IMG/VR virus record: IMGVR_UViG_3300025889_000138
Coordinates: 1 to 58,301 of that record
Direction: 5' to 3' (one strand)
DNA length: 58,301 nt
Source of the DNA: a virus
Shown: positions 28,001 to 36,013 of the stretch, one piece after another
Numbering within the stretch: the stretch's first letter is position 1
Layout: each line of letters starts with the position of its first letter
Notes under the pieces: generated by a model
What the model was told of the DNA's origin: nothing
The model's input: only the letters and a program-made list of their open reading frames with translations
The model's database searches: none
Translations under genes and position numbers: made by a program

Positions 28001-29181
28001 ACTTAGCCAACTACGAAATTAATAACTCTGTAAAAAACGGATTAATACCTAACCCTATAGTTATTCCTTATAACTTATCACTAACAATGATGGGCCTTTC
28101 AGGAATGAAAATATTTGAAACTTTTGAGGTTGATGATAAAATATTACCTCCAATGTATGATAATAGATCTTATAACTTTATTGCTAAAGCTATATCTCAT
28201 ACTATAACAAACAATAAATGGACTACAACTTTAGAAAGTCAAATAGTAAATAAATCTAAAAATAATGAGGTTATTCCTGTTTCTGAAAATGTTGAAAAAT
28301 ATATAAGAGTAGTTACTAATAATGGTGGTGGCGGTGGTGTAACCTTCCAAGGACTAGGAAGTTGCGACCCAGAAATTCTTAAAAAGGTAACACCTTTTAG
28401 TAATCTTTCTAGCGAAAAAAGAAAAAATGCTATTTATTTATATAAACTTCTTAAATCTTCTAAATTTAATTTTACAGAAAGTCAAGCCAGAGCAATTGTA
28501 TCTGTTAGTTCTAAAGAATCAAACTTTAAACCGGTAGATGAAATAAGTTATGTTAATGGTAATACTAAAATAAAAAGAATTATTGAAGTATGGCCAAAAG
28601 TACAAAACCCTCCTTTAAGAAATAAAGTATTAAAACTTTTAGCAGATGGTGCTAGTGACTATAGCTCAGGATGTTATGCTGATGGTTCTTGTCCTAAACA
28701 TATACAAGCTGATAAAGATTTTTGGGAGTTATTTTATGGTGGTTTATATGGAAATCCAAAAGGACAAGCGTGGAGATATATTGGTAGGGGATATAATGGT
28801 GTAACATTTTTAGGAAGTGAAAAAAGCGGTGATGGATATGCTGGTTATAATAGATTATATAGAGAACTTGGAAGCCCAGCAGGCCAAGTTGACCTAGTAA
28901 AAAATCCAGAGGATTTAAATAAAAAAGATTCAGATGGAATATACAAAATAGCGGCTTGGGTAGCTGGTTTATATTTCCAAAAAGCTATAAATAGACATAA
29001 AAGTACTTTTGAAGGAGTTAAAAATGATCCCGAAGCCACTATAAAATATATGATTAAAGCAAATGCAGGTTGGGGAAGTGCTGAAACAGGTAAGATCTTT
29101 GTAGAAGGATTATGTAAAGCAGTTAAATTTTATTCAACTCTCCCATCATCAATCCCAGTCAATGAAGTACCAAATGTATAA
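25033..29181 (+). CDS. Baseplate hub protein fused to a GH19-like cell-wall hydrolase
   Basis: 1382 residues. The N-terminal half has hub-type sequence (ALANAEIDIIAFNKEQL, HPGYSFLLEWGWTRYID, YKITVYAVTQGDL). A charged coiled coil at about 295-385 and a linker follow. Residues about 1115-1375 are lysozyme/chitinase-like: IVSVSSKESNFKPVDE with a likely catalytic Glu near 1161, then WRYIGRGYNGVTF, matching the GH19 RGRG.Q.T element, and GYNRLYRELG. It would combine the roles of T4 gp27 and gp5: anchoring the tube and cutting peptidoglycan during entry. The usual Gln in the RGRG-Y-x-Q-L-T motif is changed here. Confidence 0.82.
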   Translation: MANIIGEVFDRFVTQQVEARQTLLGYSQEGNTINDSVNQWLHNNSAWTRMISGIDIRGPRAAERLVSLNLGADYASENLAKNFILYNGVSSVTGSGDSLSFNPSTNNQDYFAANSDFSITNSYGFAGLDQGLRPMPGIESVRVSYVNKGALANAEIDIIAFNKEQLNIIDTLFLHPGYSFLLEWGWTRYIDNDTATVIHNDPTSLITDPFKSILSKKSTQYTIYNEIKKEKQKQSGNYDALYLIVKNFKFTFQPNGTYKITVYAVTQGDLLENLKINTVSPGEGALGAKQQLLDQDQRNKTVEDLKAELALNESKIAEKAKELQALETAFEEYKRKNVLLINTPKYKEVVAASVPTIEELRKEVNDLKGRPTEIRNEIITLTGEDIEATNVVDRLANKSRIHLELKRVRDYLQGNTGGASQDILSMKVEKIEKTKTVNEEGLIIETTDTANDFLYFMKLGNLLDFIQNNLLLYSTSKSNPYFRIDTNNNNYCFHFSKHISADPEICMIPVRDGKIAVPESYKKVRERPEKIAELQRKLQQQQKNVELAQDVLEINQSIENIGTIDFSPTTPGERVFNPFEVTKPNTETTEPAGFLDVIKEPTAAEQALTAAQQYLKSISTDLTSENKAASGSTDASGHPFYGGLPSTFQSNAGGGTTSRDEVIQEENLGRVFENIPVVFSGSAGFTGPETITIKGAPKEVEAYTINFPNSIRYITRSRYFQFGKKDNEPTNLTEQGSWTIKDGKFKRIPDKDKSTTPNLTKTRNADDIESGLTSQDLNTDFIVNNFIGRLMDIHVNLEYIATVANNNIDKQGNLSLISFLNQLLTGINAALGYCHDFQVIYDRETNYVKIYDYKILNYGGLKEKSNAPAFFNLFGFKPIGRFNYGSFIYDVNFTSQLTNDFVNMITIAAQSDTNVLGMDYTGLSKYNEGLVDRIISQKKSAAEIGSTSGGTTVKDLNNLYNTAKTFAQDIWGQLSINRGEVDAFMSANRDLANYEINNSVKNGLIPNPIVIPYNLSLTMMGLSGMKIFETFEVDDKILPPMYDNRSYNFIAKAISHTITNNKWTTTLESQIVNKSKNNEVIPVSENVEKYIRVVTNNGGGGGVTFQGLGSCDPEILKKVTPFSNLSSEKRKNAIYLYKLLKSSKFNFTESQARAIVSVSSKESNFKPVDEISYVNGNTKIKRIIEVWPKVQNPPLRNKVLKLLADGASDYSSGCYADGSCPKHIQADKDFWELFYGGLYGNPKGQAWRYIGRGYNGVTFLGSEKSGDGYAGYNRLYRELGSPAGQVDLVKNPEDLNKKDSDGIYKIAAWVAGLYFQKAINRHKSTFEGVKNDPEATIKYMIKANAGWGSAETGKIFVEGLCKAVKFYSTLPSSIPVNEVPNV

Positions 29182-29187
29182 TAAAAA

Positions 29188-29196
29188 TATATTTAT
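29188..29196 (+). promoter_or_regulatory. Late-type promoter motif TATATTTAT
   Basis: It ends 5 nt before the ATG at 29202, with the same phasing as five other late genes. Confidence 0.58.
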
Positions 29197-29201
29197 AATA
29201 A

Positions 29202-29804
29202 ATGTACTATCCTAAAAACAAAATAAAAACAGGTCTTTATACTAATGGAGGAGAATACATTTACGCTGATAATAAATCTTCTTTTACAGGATATTATTAT
29301 GCTTTATACAATGGAAAGTTTTATGAAGGTAAATCTCCAACTAAAGGAAATCGAGAAATAATAGAAATTTCTCTTCTTGATAGTGATCAATCAATTAAAA
29401 CAGATATTCGTTTAATAGATGATTTTGGCCCAAGTGGAAAAACAGAATCATATGCTACTATTATTTCAACTGGTCAAAAACAAAATGTACCAACCCCTGT
29501 TTTTAGGTCTCCACAACAAACAGATTATGGTATAGGACAATTTGTAAGATATTTTTGTAGAAAAGTTAATGAACCTGTTTTTATAGAAATTAATAATTCA
29601 ACATATACAGCTTTATATAATAAAAACCAAAATTGGGTTCAACTATATATTCCTTTTCAAATATATTGGTTAATAGCAGGTGACTATGAAAAAGTAGTAC
29701 AAACTAATAGAATCAATGTAACAAGAAAAGAACAATCCCTCCAACTTTATGGTTTAACTAAATATATAGAAGCACATGGGGGTTATGATAAATTCTATTT
29801 TTAA
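29202..29804 (+). CDS. Hypothetical protein, probably virion-associated
   Basis: 200 residues, Tyr-rich beta sequence (GLYTNGGEYIYADNKSSFTGYYYALYNGKFYEG), no known motif. It is the last gene of the late tail block, carries its own late-type motif, and is followed directly by a host-type promoter that opens the replication genes. A baseplate wedge or tail accessory role is a guess from position. Confidence 0.7.
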   Translation: MYYPKNKIKTGLYTNGGEYIYADNKSSFTGYYYALYNGKFYEGKSPTKGNREIIEISLLDSDQSIKTDIRLIDDFGPSGKTESYATIISTGQKQNVPTPVFRSPQQTDYGIGQFVRYFCRKVNEPVFIEINNSTYTALYNKNQNWVQLYIPFQIYWLIAGDYEKVVQTNRINVTRKEQSLQLYGLTKYIEAHGGYDKFYF

Positions 29805-29834
29805 TTTGTCTTTGTAAAATCTTGATACTATATT
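29805..29834 (+). promoter_or_regulatory. Host-type promoter for the DNA replication block
   Basis: TTTGT at 29805-29809, 18 nt, CTATATT at 29828-29834. It is the weakest match of the set (one change in each box), but the spacing is exact. The ATG lies 17 nt downstream. Confidence 0.65.
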
Positions 29835-29851
29835 AATAGCAAATCAAGGTT

Positions 29852-31135
29852 ATGTTTTGGTTAATAGAGACAGAGGAACAATTAGATTATTTAAAACAAC
29901 ATCCTATACAAGATGCATTTGTTGAAGTAATCCCATATCATGATAATGTTCATCCTGCTTTAAATGACATTTCATTAATTTATATTAGACCGTTTAATGA
30001 CACTAAAGGTTATATATTATGTATTGACCATAGTGAGACTTTTTCGCTTAATAAAACGGTTATAGACAGTGTACTACAAAGTATAGAACGTATATGGGTC
30101 CGAGATAAAAAACAAACACTATATTACTTACCAATCAAAAGCTTGTTTGACCTATCCATACTTAACCCTACGTATATACAAGAAGAGCAAGCAGTACATA
30201 CACACATTTACTCCCAAAATACGGATTATCTAAAACCAAACAAACTTATCCCAGTAGCTAAACTCTATGAGAAATACGAACATATTTATATACAAGTTCG
30301 TAGTACTATTCCTCAAGAGTTACCCCCATACTTTGACTTTTATAACAACAAAGTAGCATTGGCTTTCTTCGGAATTGAAAAGAATGGTATAAACATAAAC
30401 AAAAATGAATTTGATAAATACTATGAACCCACTAAAGAATTTTATTCAGTCAAAGACAACAGGGTATTTACCAGTTACAACTTATCTACAACAACTCGTA
30501 GACCAAGTAACTCTTTTAATGGCATTAATTTTGCCGCTTTAAATAAAGAAAATGGCTCAAGGAGAAGCTACATATCGAAGTATGGGTTTGTGGAGTTCGA
30601 TATTAGCGCATACCATCCTCATCTTGCTGCTCGTTTGGTTGCCATGGATTTCAATGGGCAAGACGTCCATCAAACGTTCGCAAACCTATACGGAGTCTCG
30701 TATAAAGAAGCAAAAGAGCTTACGTTCAAACAACTCTATGGTGGCGTATTTAAAGAGTACGCGCATTTGGAATTTTTTCAAAAAGTAAATAAGTTTATTG
30801 AAGAGAAGTGGCAAGAGTTTGAAGAGCAAGGCAAGGTAGAAGTTCCAATATCTGGATACTTTTTTTATAAAGACAAGTTGGAAAATATGAATCCACAAAA
30901 ATTGTTTAACTATATGTTACAAAATGTGGAAAGTGCTGTCAACACGTATATACTGATAGACATTCATAAATTATTGAGAGGGCGTAAAACTAAAATAGTT
31001 TTATATACTTATGACAGCTTTTTATTTGAGCTTGGAGAAGATGAAAAAGATATAGAAATTGAAATAAATAAAATATTTAAAAAATATAAGTTACAAACAA
31101 AAACTAGTTATGGAGACACATACGATTTTGCATAA
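29852..31135 (+). CDS. Reduced family A (Pol I-like) DNA polymerase
   Basis: 427 residues, about half a normal Pol I. The order of polymerase motifs is intact: TSYNLSTTTRRPSNSFNGIN (the T.x.TGRLSS..PN region), motif A EFDISAYHPHLAARL with the catalytic Asp, O-helix motif B KELTFKQLYG with the Lys, Phe and Tyr, then LFNYMLQNVESAVN and motif C LYTYDSFLFE with the second Asp. The N-terminal 200 residues look like a degenerate 3'-5' exonuclease without its DxE site. A gap-filling or specialised polymerase beside the family B enzyme at 48378 is likely. Motif A is unusual, with SAYHP replacing SQIEL. Confidence 0.75.
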   Translation: MFWLIETEEQLDYLKQHPIQDAFVEVIPYHDNVHPALNDISLIYIRPFNDTKGYILCIDHSETFSLNKTVIDSVLQSIERIWVRDKKQTLYYLPIKSLFDLSILNPTYIQEEQAVHTHIYSQNTDYLKPNKLIPVAKLYEKYEHIYIQVRSTIPQELPPYFDFYNNKVALAFFGIEKNGININKNEFDKYYEPTKEFYSVKDNRVFTSYNLSTTTRRPSNSFNGINFAALNKENGSRRSYISKYGFVEFDISAYHPHLAARLVAMDFNGQDVHQTFANLYGVSYKEAKELTFKQLYGGVFKEYAHLEFFQKVNKFIEEKWQEFEEQGKVEVPISGYFFYKDKLENMNPQKLFNYMLQNVESAVNTYILIDIHKLLRGRKTKIVLYTYDSFLFELGEDEKDIEIEINKIFKKYKLQTKTSYGDTYDFA

Positions 31136-31574
31136 ACCCGAATATATGTATACCGGATACGATTTTGATCCAATTAATATACGTGACGTGAATAATAAGT
31201 TATTTTGTACTTTTACTAGCTTGGAAAATTTAGATTCTCTAGTAAACGAAATTACAAGCGCATACTCCATAATGTACAAGAAAATGTTTGTTTTGTATGT
31301 AAAAAGTACAGACGAATATGTTGTTACATATAATGTTGAGCAAGGCAATGTTAGTGACATTCCTGAAAATACTATTTTAGTACATAGAAAAAAAGACACT
31401 AATACACTATATACTATTAATGCTTTAAATGAGCTTATAAAAAAACTAAATGGGGGAGTAGTTGACCCTAAGTATATGGTGAGTTGGCAACACTATAGAA
31501 ATTGTATTTTATTGACTAACCATAATGAGTTAAAACAATTAAATACAAAGATTTATAAGATTGTTGAGCTTTAA
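31110..31574 (+). CDS. Hypothetical protein overlapping the polymerase gene
   Basis: 154 residues starting at an ATG 26 nt inside the preceding gene, in the same TTATGG context as other genes here. Mixed alpha/beta, no recognised domain (NKLFCTFTSLENLDSLVNEI, MVSWQHYRNCILLTNHNEL). Tight overlap suggests translational coupling with the polymerase, so a replication accessory is possible but unproven. Confidence 0.65.
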   Translation: METHTILHKPEYMYTGYDFDPINIRDVNNKLFCTFTSLENLDSLVNEITSAYSIMYKKMFVLYVKSTDEYVVTYNVEQGNVSDIPENTILVHRKKDTNTLYTINALNELIKKLNGGVVDPKYMVSWQHYRNCILLTNHNELKQLNTKIYKIVEL

Positions 31575-31604
31575 TTTGGCTCATTAGTCCCGTTTTATTA
31601 AATT
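31575..31604 (+). promoter_or_regulatory. Host-type promoter for ssb/uvsX
   Basis: TTTGG at 31575-31579, 18 nt, TTAAATT at 31598-31604, with 23 nt to the ATG at 31628. Confidence 0.75.
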
Positions 31605-31627
31605 AAGTTATAAACAATGTATAAGTT

Positions 31628-32458
31628 ATGGATTTGAATGAAATCAAAAATCGATTAAACGCCATGCAGAGTAAATCTGCTTCAAAAGGCGGAGGTGACA
31701 AAAAGAACATTTTTTGGAAACCAAGTGTAGGTAAGCAGGTAGTACGAATTGTACCATCTAAGTTTAACAAAAATAACCCATTTTCAGAGGTTTATTTCCA
31801 TTATGACATTACTAACCGAGTAATGATCTCTCCAATCAACTGGGGTGAAAAAGATCCTATTGTTGAGTTTGTGAAGCAACTTCGTGGAACAAATGATAAG
31901 GAAAATTGGCGTTTGGCTAAAAAGTTAGATGCTAAAATGCGTATTTTCGCTCCTGTTATTGTTCGTGGTGAAGAAGCTGAAGGAGTTAAATTATGGCAAT
32001 TTGGTAAAGAGCTGTATATGGATTTCTTGAATTTGGCAGATAATGAGGATGTTGGTGACTTTACTGATATTACTACAGGTCGAGACATTAGTTTGACTAC
32101 TGTAGGTCCTGAAGTTACTGGAACTAGCTACAACAAAACAACCATTATGCCAAAGGTTAAAGAAACTCCTTTGAGTAGTGACGCTAGTGAGGTTCAAAGC
32201 TGGTTAGATAATCAACCAAATCCAGTTGATGTGTTTAAAAAATATTCTTATGATGAGATGAAAGAAGCACTTCAGAAATGGTTGACTCCTGACGAACCAG
32301 AAGAAGGAGATATTATTGATGATGAAGATGAACCAGAAACTGAACCAGTAGCTCCTACTAAAAACTACGCTCTTAAGACTCCAACTGCTCCTAAAGTGAG
32401 CAAGGCTGAAAAATTTGATTCTTTGTTTGACGAAGAAGAAAGTGATTTGCCATTTTAA
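31628..32458 (+). CDS. gp32: Single-stranded DNA-binding protein (T4 gp32-like)
   Basis: 276 residues. The basic N-terminus (IKNRLNAMQSKSASKGGGDKKNIFWKPSVGKQVVRIVPSK, read in parts) and the LWQFGKELYMDFLNLADNEDVGDFTDITTGRDI core match gp32-type OB-fold proteins. It coats single strands at the fork and in recombination. It contains no cysteine, so the zinc finger of T4 gp32 is absent. The acidic tail ends in ESDLPF, which resembles the protein-binding tip of bacterial SSB rather than T4 gp32. It is followed 11 nt later by uvsX, its functional partner. Confidence 0.88.
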   Translation: MDLNEIKNRLNAMQSKSASKGGGDKKNIFWKPSVGKQVVRIVPSKFNKNNPFSEVYFHYDITNRVMISPINWGEKDPIVEFVKQLRGTNDKENWRLAKKLDAKMRIFAPVIVRGEEAEGVKLWQFGKELYMDFLNLADNEDVGDFTDITTGRDISLTTVGPEVTGTSYNKTTIMPKVKETPLSSDASEVQSWLDNQPNPVDVFKKYSYDEMKEALQKWLTPDEPEEGDIIDDEDEPETEPVAPTKNYALKTPTAPKVSKAEKFDSLFDEEESDLPF

Positions 32459-32469
32459 TTTAAACATTT

Positions 32470-33552
32470 ATGCCTAGACCTAAGAAAAGTGAATCACTAA
32501 CGGCAGCAGTCTCTGCGGAGATTAAAGCCAATTTTAACCTTGATAAGTTCAAGGAGAAAAAAATGCTTAACAGTAATGTTAAGTTTAAAGAACAAAAATG
32601 GATTCCTCTTAGCCAGGCGTTTCAAGATGTTACATCAGTTCCTGGTATTCCTCAGGGACATATTGTACTTCTTCGAGGTCACAGTGATACAGGTAAAACT
32701 ACTGCCTTGATTGAAGCAGCTGTAGCTGCTCAAAAGATGGGTGTTTTGCCTGTATTCATTGTTACTGAGATGAAATGGAATTGGGAACATGCTATGCAAA
32801 TGGGTCTCCAAGTAGACATGGAGGTAGATGAAGAAACAGGTGAAGTATTAAATTACGGCGGTTTCTTCCTTTATGTTGACCGAGAAAGTTTGCATACTAT
32901 TGAAGATGTAGCAGCATTTATTTTAGATATGTTAGATGAACAGAAAAAAGGAAGTTTGCCTTATGATTTGTTGTTCCTTTGGGACTCAATAGGCTCTGTA
33001 CCTTGTGAAATGTCTGTTAAATCTAATAAAAATAACAATGAATGGAACGCTGGTGCAATGAGTACCCAATTTGGAAACAATGTAAACCAAAAAATCACAC
33101 TTTCCAGGAAAGAATCATCTCCTTACACAAACACTTTATTGTGTGTAAATAAGGTTTGGACAGCTAAAGCTGAAGTACCTATGGGTCAACCAAAACTTAT
33201 GAACAAAGGAGGTTTTGCAATGTGGTTTGATGCTACATTTGTAATTACTTTTGGTAACATTGCTAATGCTGGTACAAGTAAAATCAAAGCTATTAAAGAC
33301 GGAAAGCAAGTTGAATTTGCTAAACGTACTAATATTCAGATTGATAAAAACCACATTAATGGTGTTACAACCAGAGGTAAGATTATTATGACTCCTCATG
33401 GCTTTATTAATGACAATGATAAAGAAGTTAAAGCCTATAAGGATGCCCACGCCAATGAGTGGATGAAAGTTCTAGGAAGCATGGACTTCGACATTTTTGA
33501 AGAAGATGAAACTTTTGAAACTATGAATGTATTTGAGAATGAGCCAGATTAA
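32470..33552 (+). CDS. uvsX: RecA-like recombinase UvsX
   Basis: 360 residues. Walker A GHSDTGKTT at 70-78 and a hydrophobic Walker B strand ending in an Asp (LLFLWDSIGSVP) place it in the RecA family. The phage-type details (VTEMKWNWEHAMQMG, and MNKGGFAMWFDATFVITFG near the DNA-binding loops) match UvsX of T4-like viruses. It catalyses strand exchange for recombination-dependent replication with gp32. The acidic C-terminus (EEDETFETMNVFENEPD) is also usual in the family. Confidence 0.92.
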   Translation: MPRPKKSESLTAAVSAEIKANFNLDKFKEKKMLNSNVKFKEQKWIPLSQAFQDVTSVPGIPQGHIVLLRGHSDTGKTTALIEAAVAAQKMGVLPVFIVTEMKWNWEHAMQMGLQVDMEVDEETGEVLNYGGFFLYVDRESLHTIEDVAAFILDMLDEQKKGSLPYDLLFLWDSIGSVPCEMSVKSNKNNNEWNAGAMSTQFGNNVNQKITLSRKESSPYTNTLLCVNKVWTAKAEVPMGQPKLMNKGGFAMWFDATFVITFGNIANAGTSKIKAIKDGKQVEFAKRTNIQIDKNHINGVTTRGKIIMTPHGFINDNDKEVKAYKDAHANEWMKVLGSMDFDIFEEDETFETMNVFENEPD

Positions 33553-33554
33553 TA

Positions 33555-33584
33555 TTTGGCTATTAACAAAATCTTTGTTATATT
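33555..33584 (+). promoter_or_regulatory. Host-type promoter for the RNase H gene
   Basis: TTTGG at 33555-33559, 18 nt, TTATATT at 33578-33584. Only 7 nt separate it from the ATG at 33592, so the transcript would start at or next to the AUG. Confidence 0.78.
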
Positions 33585-33591
33585 CATAGTA

Positions 33592-34626
33592 ATGAACAGA
33601 AAAGAACTATTACAACTTCTTGAAACCATGGAACAAGAGACACCTGTCTCAAATAAACATGATAGAGTTCTATTGATAGATGGCTTAAATTTATTCTTTA
33701 GAAACTTTACAACTATTAAGTATGTTAATGAGGCAGGTGCTCACGTTGGTGGTTTAGGAGGTTTTATTCGCTCACTTAATTTCCTTATTAAACAAATTCA
33801 ACCCACATCATTATATGTTGTATTCGATGGGGTAGGTTCTTCCACTAACAGGAAGAATCTACTTCCGGAATACAAATCAGGTCGTAATTTGACTCGAGTT
33901 ACTAATTGGGATATTTTTGAGTCATTAGAAGATGAACATGACTCTAAAGTTGACCAGTTAGTTAGATTAATTCATTATCTAAAATGTCTACCTGTTAAAA
34001 CTGTTAGTATTGATAAAGCAGAAGCAGATGATATTATTGCTTACTTGAGTAAAAAGTTACCTGAAAAACATAACTCCCAAGTGTTTATTGTTTCTAATGA
34101 TAGAGACTTTATGCAACTGGTAAATGATAAAGTTATTCTTTATCGCCCAGCTGAAAAAGAATTCTTTGATAAAAAAGCTGTTAAGGAAAATTTTGGAGTA
34201 CTAGTTGAGAATTTTATCTTATACAAGACATTAATGGGTGATAATTCAGATAAAATTGAAGGTGTAAAAGGATTAGGTGAGAAAGGATTAAGAAAAAAGT
34301 TTCCTGAATTAGCTGAGCGTCCTATGTCTTTTAGTGATTTAATTAATTTATGTGCTTCAAAATATAAAGAGAATGTTACTTACTCTAAAATTGTTTTTGA
34401 GGCTGATAGATTAGAAAAAAACTATAAGATTATGGATTTAAGTAATCCTATTATAGGAGAAAATGATGAAGAATATTTGGATGAATTTATTGATGAACTA
34501 GCCCCTGAATTGAATTTAAAAGCATTTATGCGTTTATATAATGAAGATGGTTTAGGGAAAACAATTTTGAATACTGAATATGTGATAAATGAGTCTTTTA
34601 AAGTATTAAACAGTTATAGAAAATAA
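33592..34626 (+). CDS. rnh: 5'-3' exonuclease of the FEN/T4 RNase H family
   Basis: 344 residues from the ATG at 33592. A longer version from a TTG at 33556 would start inside the promoter's TTTGG box and is rejected. The acidic metal-binding residues of the FEN family are visible: VLLIDGLNLFFRNF, AEADDIIAYL and SNDRDFMQLV, then the helix-hairpin-helix segment KIEGVKGLGEKGLRKKF. It removes RNA primers from Okazaki fragments. T4 RNase H is 305 residues, so the size fits. Confidence 0.9.
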   Translation: MNRKELLQLLETMEQETPVSNKHDRVLLIDGLNLFFRNFTTIKYVNEAGAHVGGLGGFIRSLNFLIKQIQPTSLYVVFDGVGSSTNRKNLLPEYKSGRNLTRVTNWDIFESLEDEHDSKVDQLVRLIHYLKCLPVKTVSIDKAEADDIIAYLSKKLPEKHNSQVFIVSNDRDFMQLVNDKVILYRPAEKEFFDKKAVKENFGVLVENFILYKTLMGDNSDKIEGVKGLGEKGLRKKFPELAERPMSFSDLINLCASKYKENVTYSKIVFEADRLEKNYKIMDLSNPIIGENDEEYLDEFIDELAPELNLKAFMRLYNEDGLGKTILNTEYVINESFKVLNSYRK

Positions 34627-34631
34627 GTTAT

Positions 34632-35999
34632 ATGACATTAAATAATTTGTCCCAATACGGTATTGGGTTCCAGATCAAAGTATTATCTTCCTTGCTAACT
34701 CACAAGGAATTTTTACTCAACATTCAAGACGTTTTGAGTGAAGAATATTTTGATAATCAAGCACATAAATGGATTATTAAACATATCCTAGATTACTTCC
34801 AAAAATATCATGCTTGTCCTAGTATGGATGTTTTGAAAGTAGAGTTAAAAAAGATTGATAATGAAGTACTTCAGGTCTCAATTAAAGAACAACTTCGTGA
34901 AGCTTATAAAGCATCCGATGAAGATTTAAAGTATGTTGAAGAAGAATTTTCTAACTTTTGTAAAAACCAACAGCTTAAAAAAGCGTTGTTAACAAGTGTA
35001 GACTTTCTTAATGCCGGAGATTATGACTCTATAAGAATGATGATTGATAACGCCTTAAAAGCGGGTCAAGACAAAAATTTAGGCCATGAGTATAATAAAG
35101 ATACTGAGTCTAGATATAGAGAAGATCAAAGATTAGCTGTACCTACACCTTGGGAACCATTTAATGATTTACTAATGGGAGGTCTAGGAGGAGGCGATTT
35201 TGGTCTTATATTTGGTAATCCAGGTGGTGGTAAATCTTGGTCACTAGTTGCTTTAGGTGGCTATGCTGTTAAGTTAGGTTATAATGTTATCCACTATACT
35301 CTTGAGTTAGGTGCTGATTATGTAGGACGTCGTTATGACGCTTTCTTTACTAATATTCCTGTAAATAAAATTTTACAACATAAAACAAAAGTTGAAGAAT
35401 TAGTACCTCAATTAGAAGGACAGTTAATTATCAAAGAATATCCAACAGGTAAGGCATCTATTTCAACTATTGAAACACATATTAAAAAGTGTATTGATTT
35501 AGATTTTAAACCAGATTTAATTATTATTGACTATGTTGATCTTCTTCGTTCAAAAAGAAAGAATCGTGAGCGTAAGGATGAGATTGATGATATTTATATT
35601 AGCACTAAGGGACTTGCTAGAGAGTTAAATATTCCTATTTGGAGTGTATCTCAAGTTAATCGTGCTGGTGCAAAGGATGATATTATTGAAGGTGATAAAG
35701 CAGCCGGTTCTTATGACAAAATCATGATTACTGATGTTGCAATATCCTTATCAAGGAAACGTCAAGATAAAGTAAATGGGACAGGAAGATTTCACATTAT
35801 GAAAAACAGATACGGTATGGACGGCCTAACGTTCTCTGTGAAAGCAGATACTTCAACTGGTCATTTTGAAGTGTCGACCCATGTTATAGACGATGATGAG
35901 GAACCAACAAATCAATCCAACAGCACTAATTTTGGTGGAATTGACTCAGTAGACAAAGCCCTTATTAGAAACAAATTTTTCGAATTACAAACAGACTAA
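34632..35999 (+). CDS. gp41: Replicative DNA helicase (T4 gp41/DnaB family)
   Basis: 455 residues. The N-terminal helical domain resembles DnaB (FLLNIQDVLSEEYFDNQAHKWIIKHI, in parts). The RecA-like motor has Walker A GNPGGGKS at 195-202, HYTLELG, LIIIDYVDLL (Walker B) and the SQVNRAG motif, ending with the KNRYGMDG arginine-finger region. It unwinds the fork and is expected to form a hexamer. No primase partner (gp61) is seen in the window. Confidence 0.92.
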   Translation: MTLNNLSQYGIGFQIKVLSSLLTHKEFLLNIQDVLSEEYFDNQAHKWIIKHILDYFQKYHACPSMDVLKVELKKIDNEVLQVSIKEQLREAYKASDEDLKYVEEEFSNFCKNQQLKKALLTSVDFLNAGDYDSIRMMIDNALKAGQDKNLGHEYNKDTESRYREDQRLAVPTPWEPFNDLLMGGLGGGDFGLIFGNPGGGKSWSLVALGGYAVKLGYNVIHYTLELGADYVGRRYDAFFTNIPVNKILQHKTKVEELVPQLEGQLIIKEYPTGKASISTIETHIKKCIDLDFKPDLIIIDYVDLLRSKRKNRERKDEIDDIYISTKGLARELNIPIWSVSQVNRAGAKDDIIEGDKAAGSYDKIMITDVAISLSRKRQDKVNGTGRFHIMKNRYGMDGLTFSVKADTSTGHFEVSTHVIDDDEEPTNQSNSTNFGGIDSVDKALIRNKFFELQTD

Positions 36000-36013
36000 A
36001 TTATTATTAAAAA

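Noticed and set aside
30552-30898. Additional frames with hydrophobic stretches inside the Pol I-like gene (both strands)
   Set aside because: They are shadows of a gene whose polymerase motifs continue uninterrupted through the region.
31091-31399. Minus-strand frame overlapping the gene at 31110
   Set aside because: No promoter or family support; the plus-strand gene fits the operon.
33556-33591. TTG-initiated N-terminal extension of the RNase H gene
   Set aside because: The TTG lies within the -33 box of a promoter whose transcript would start near the ATG at 33592.
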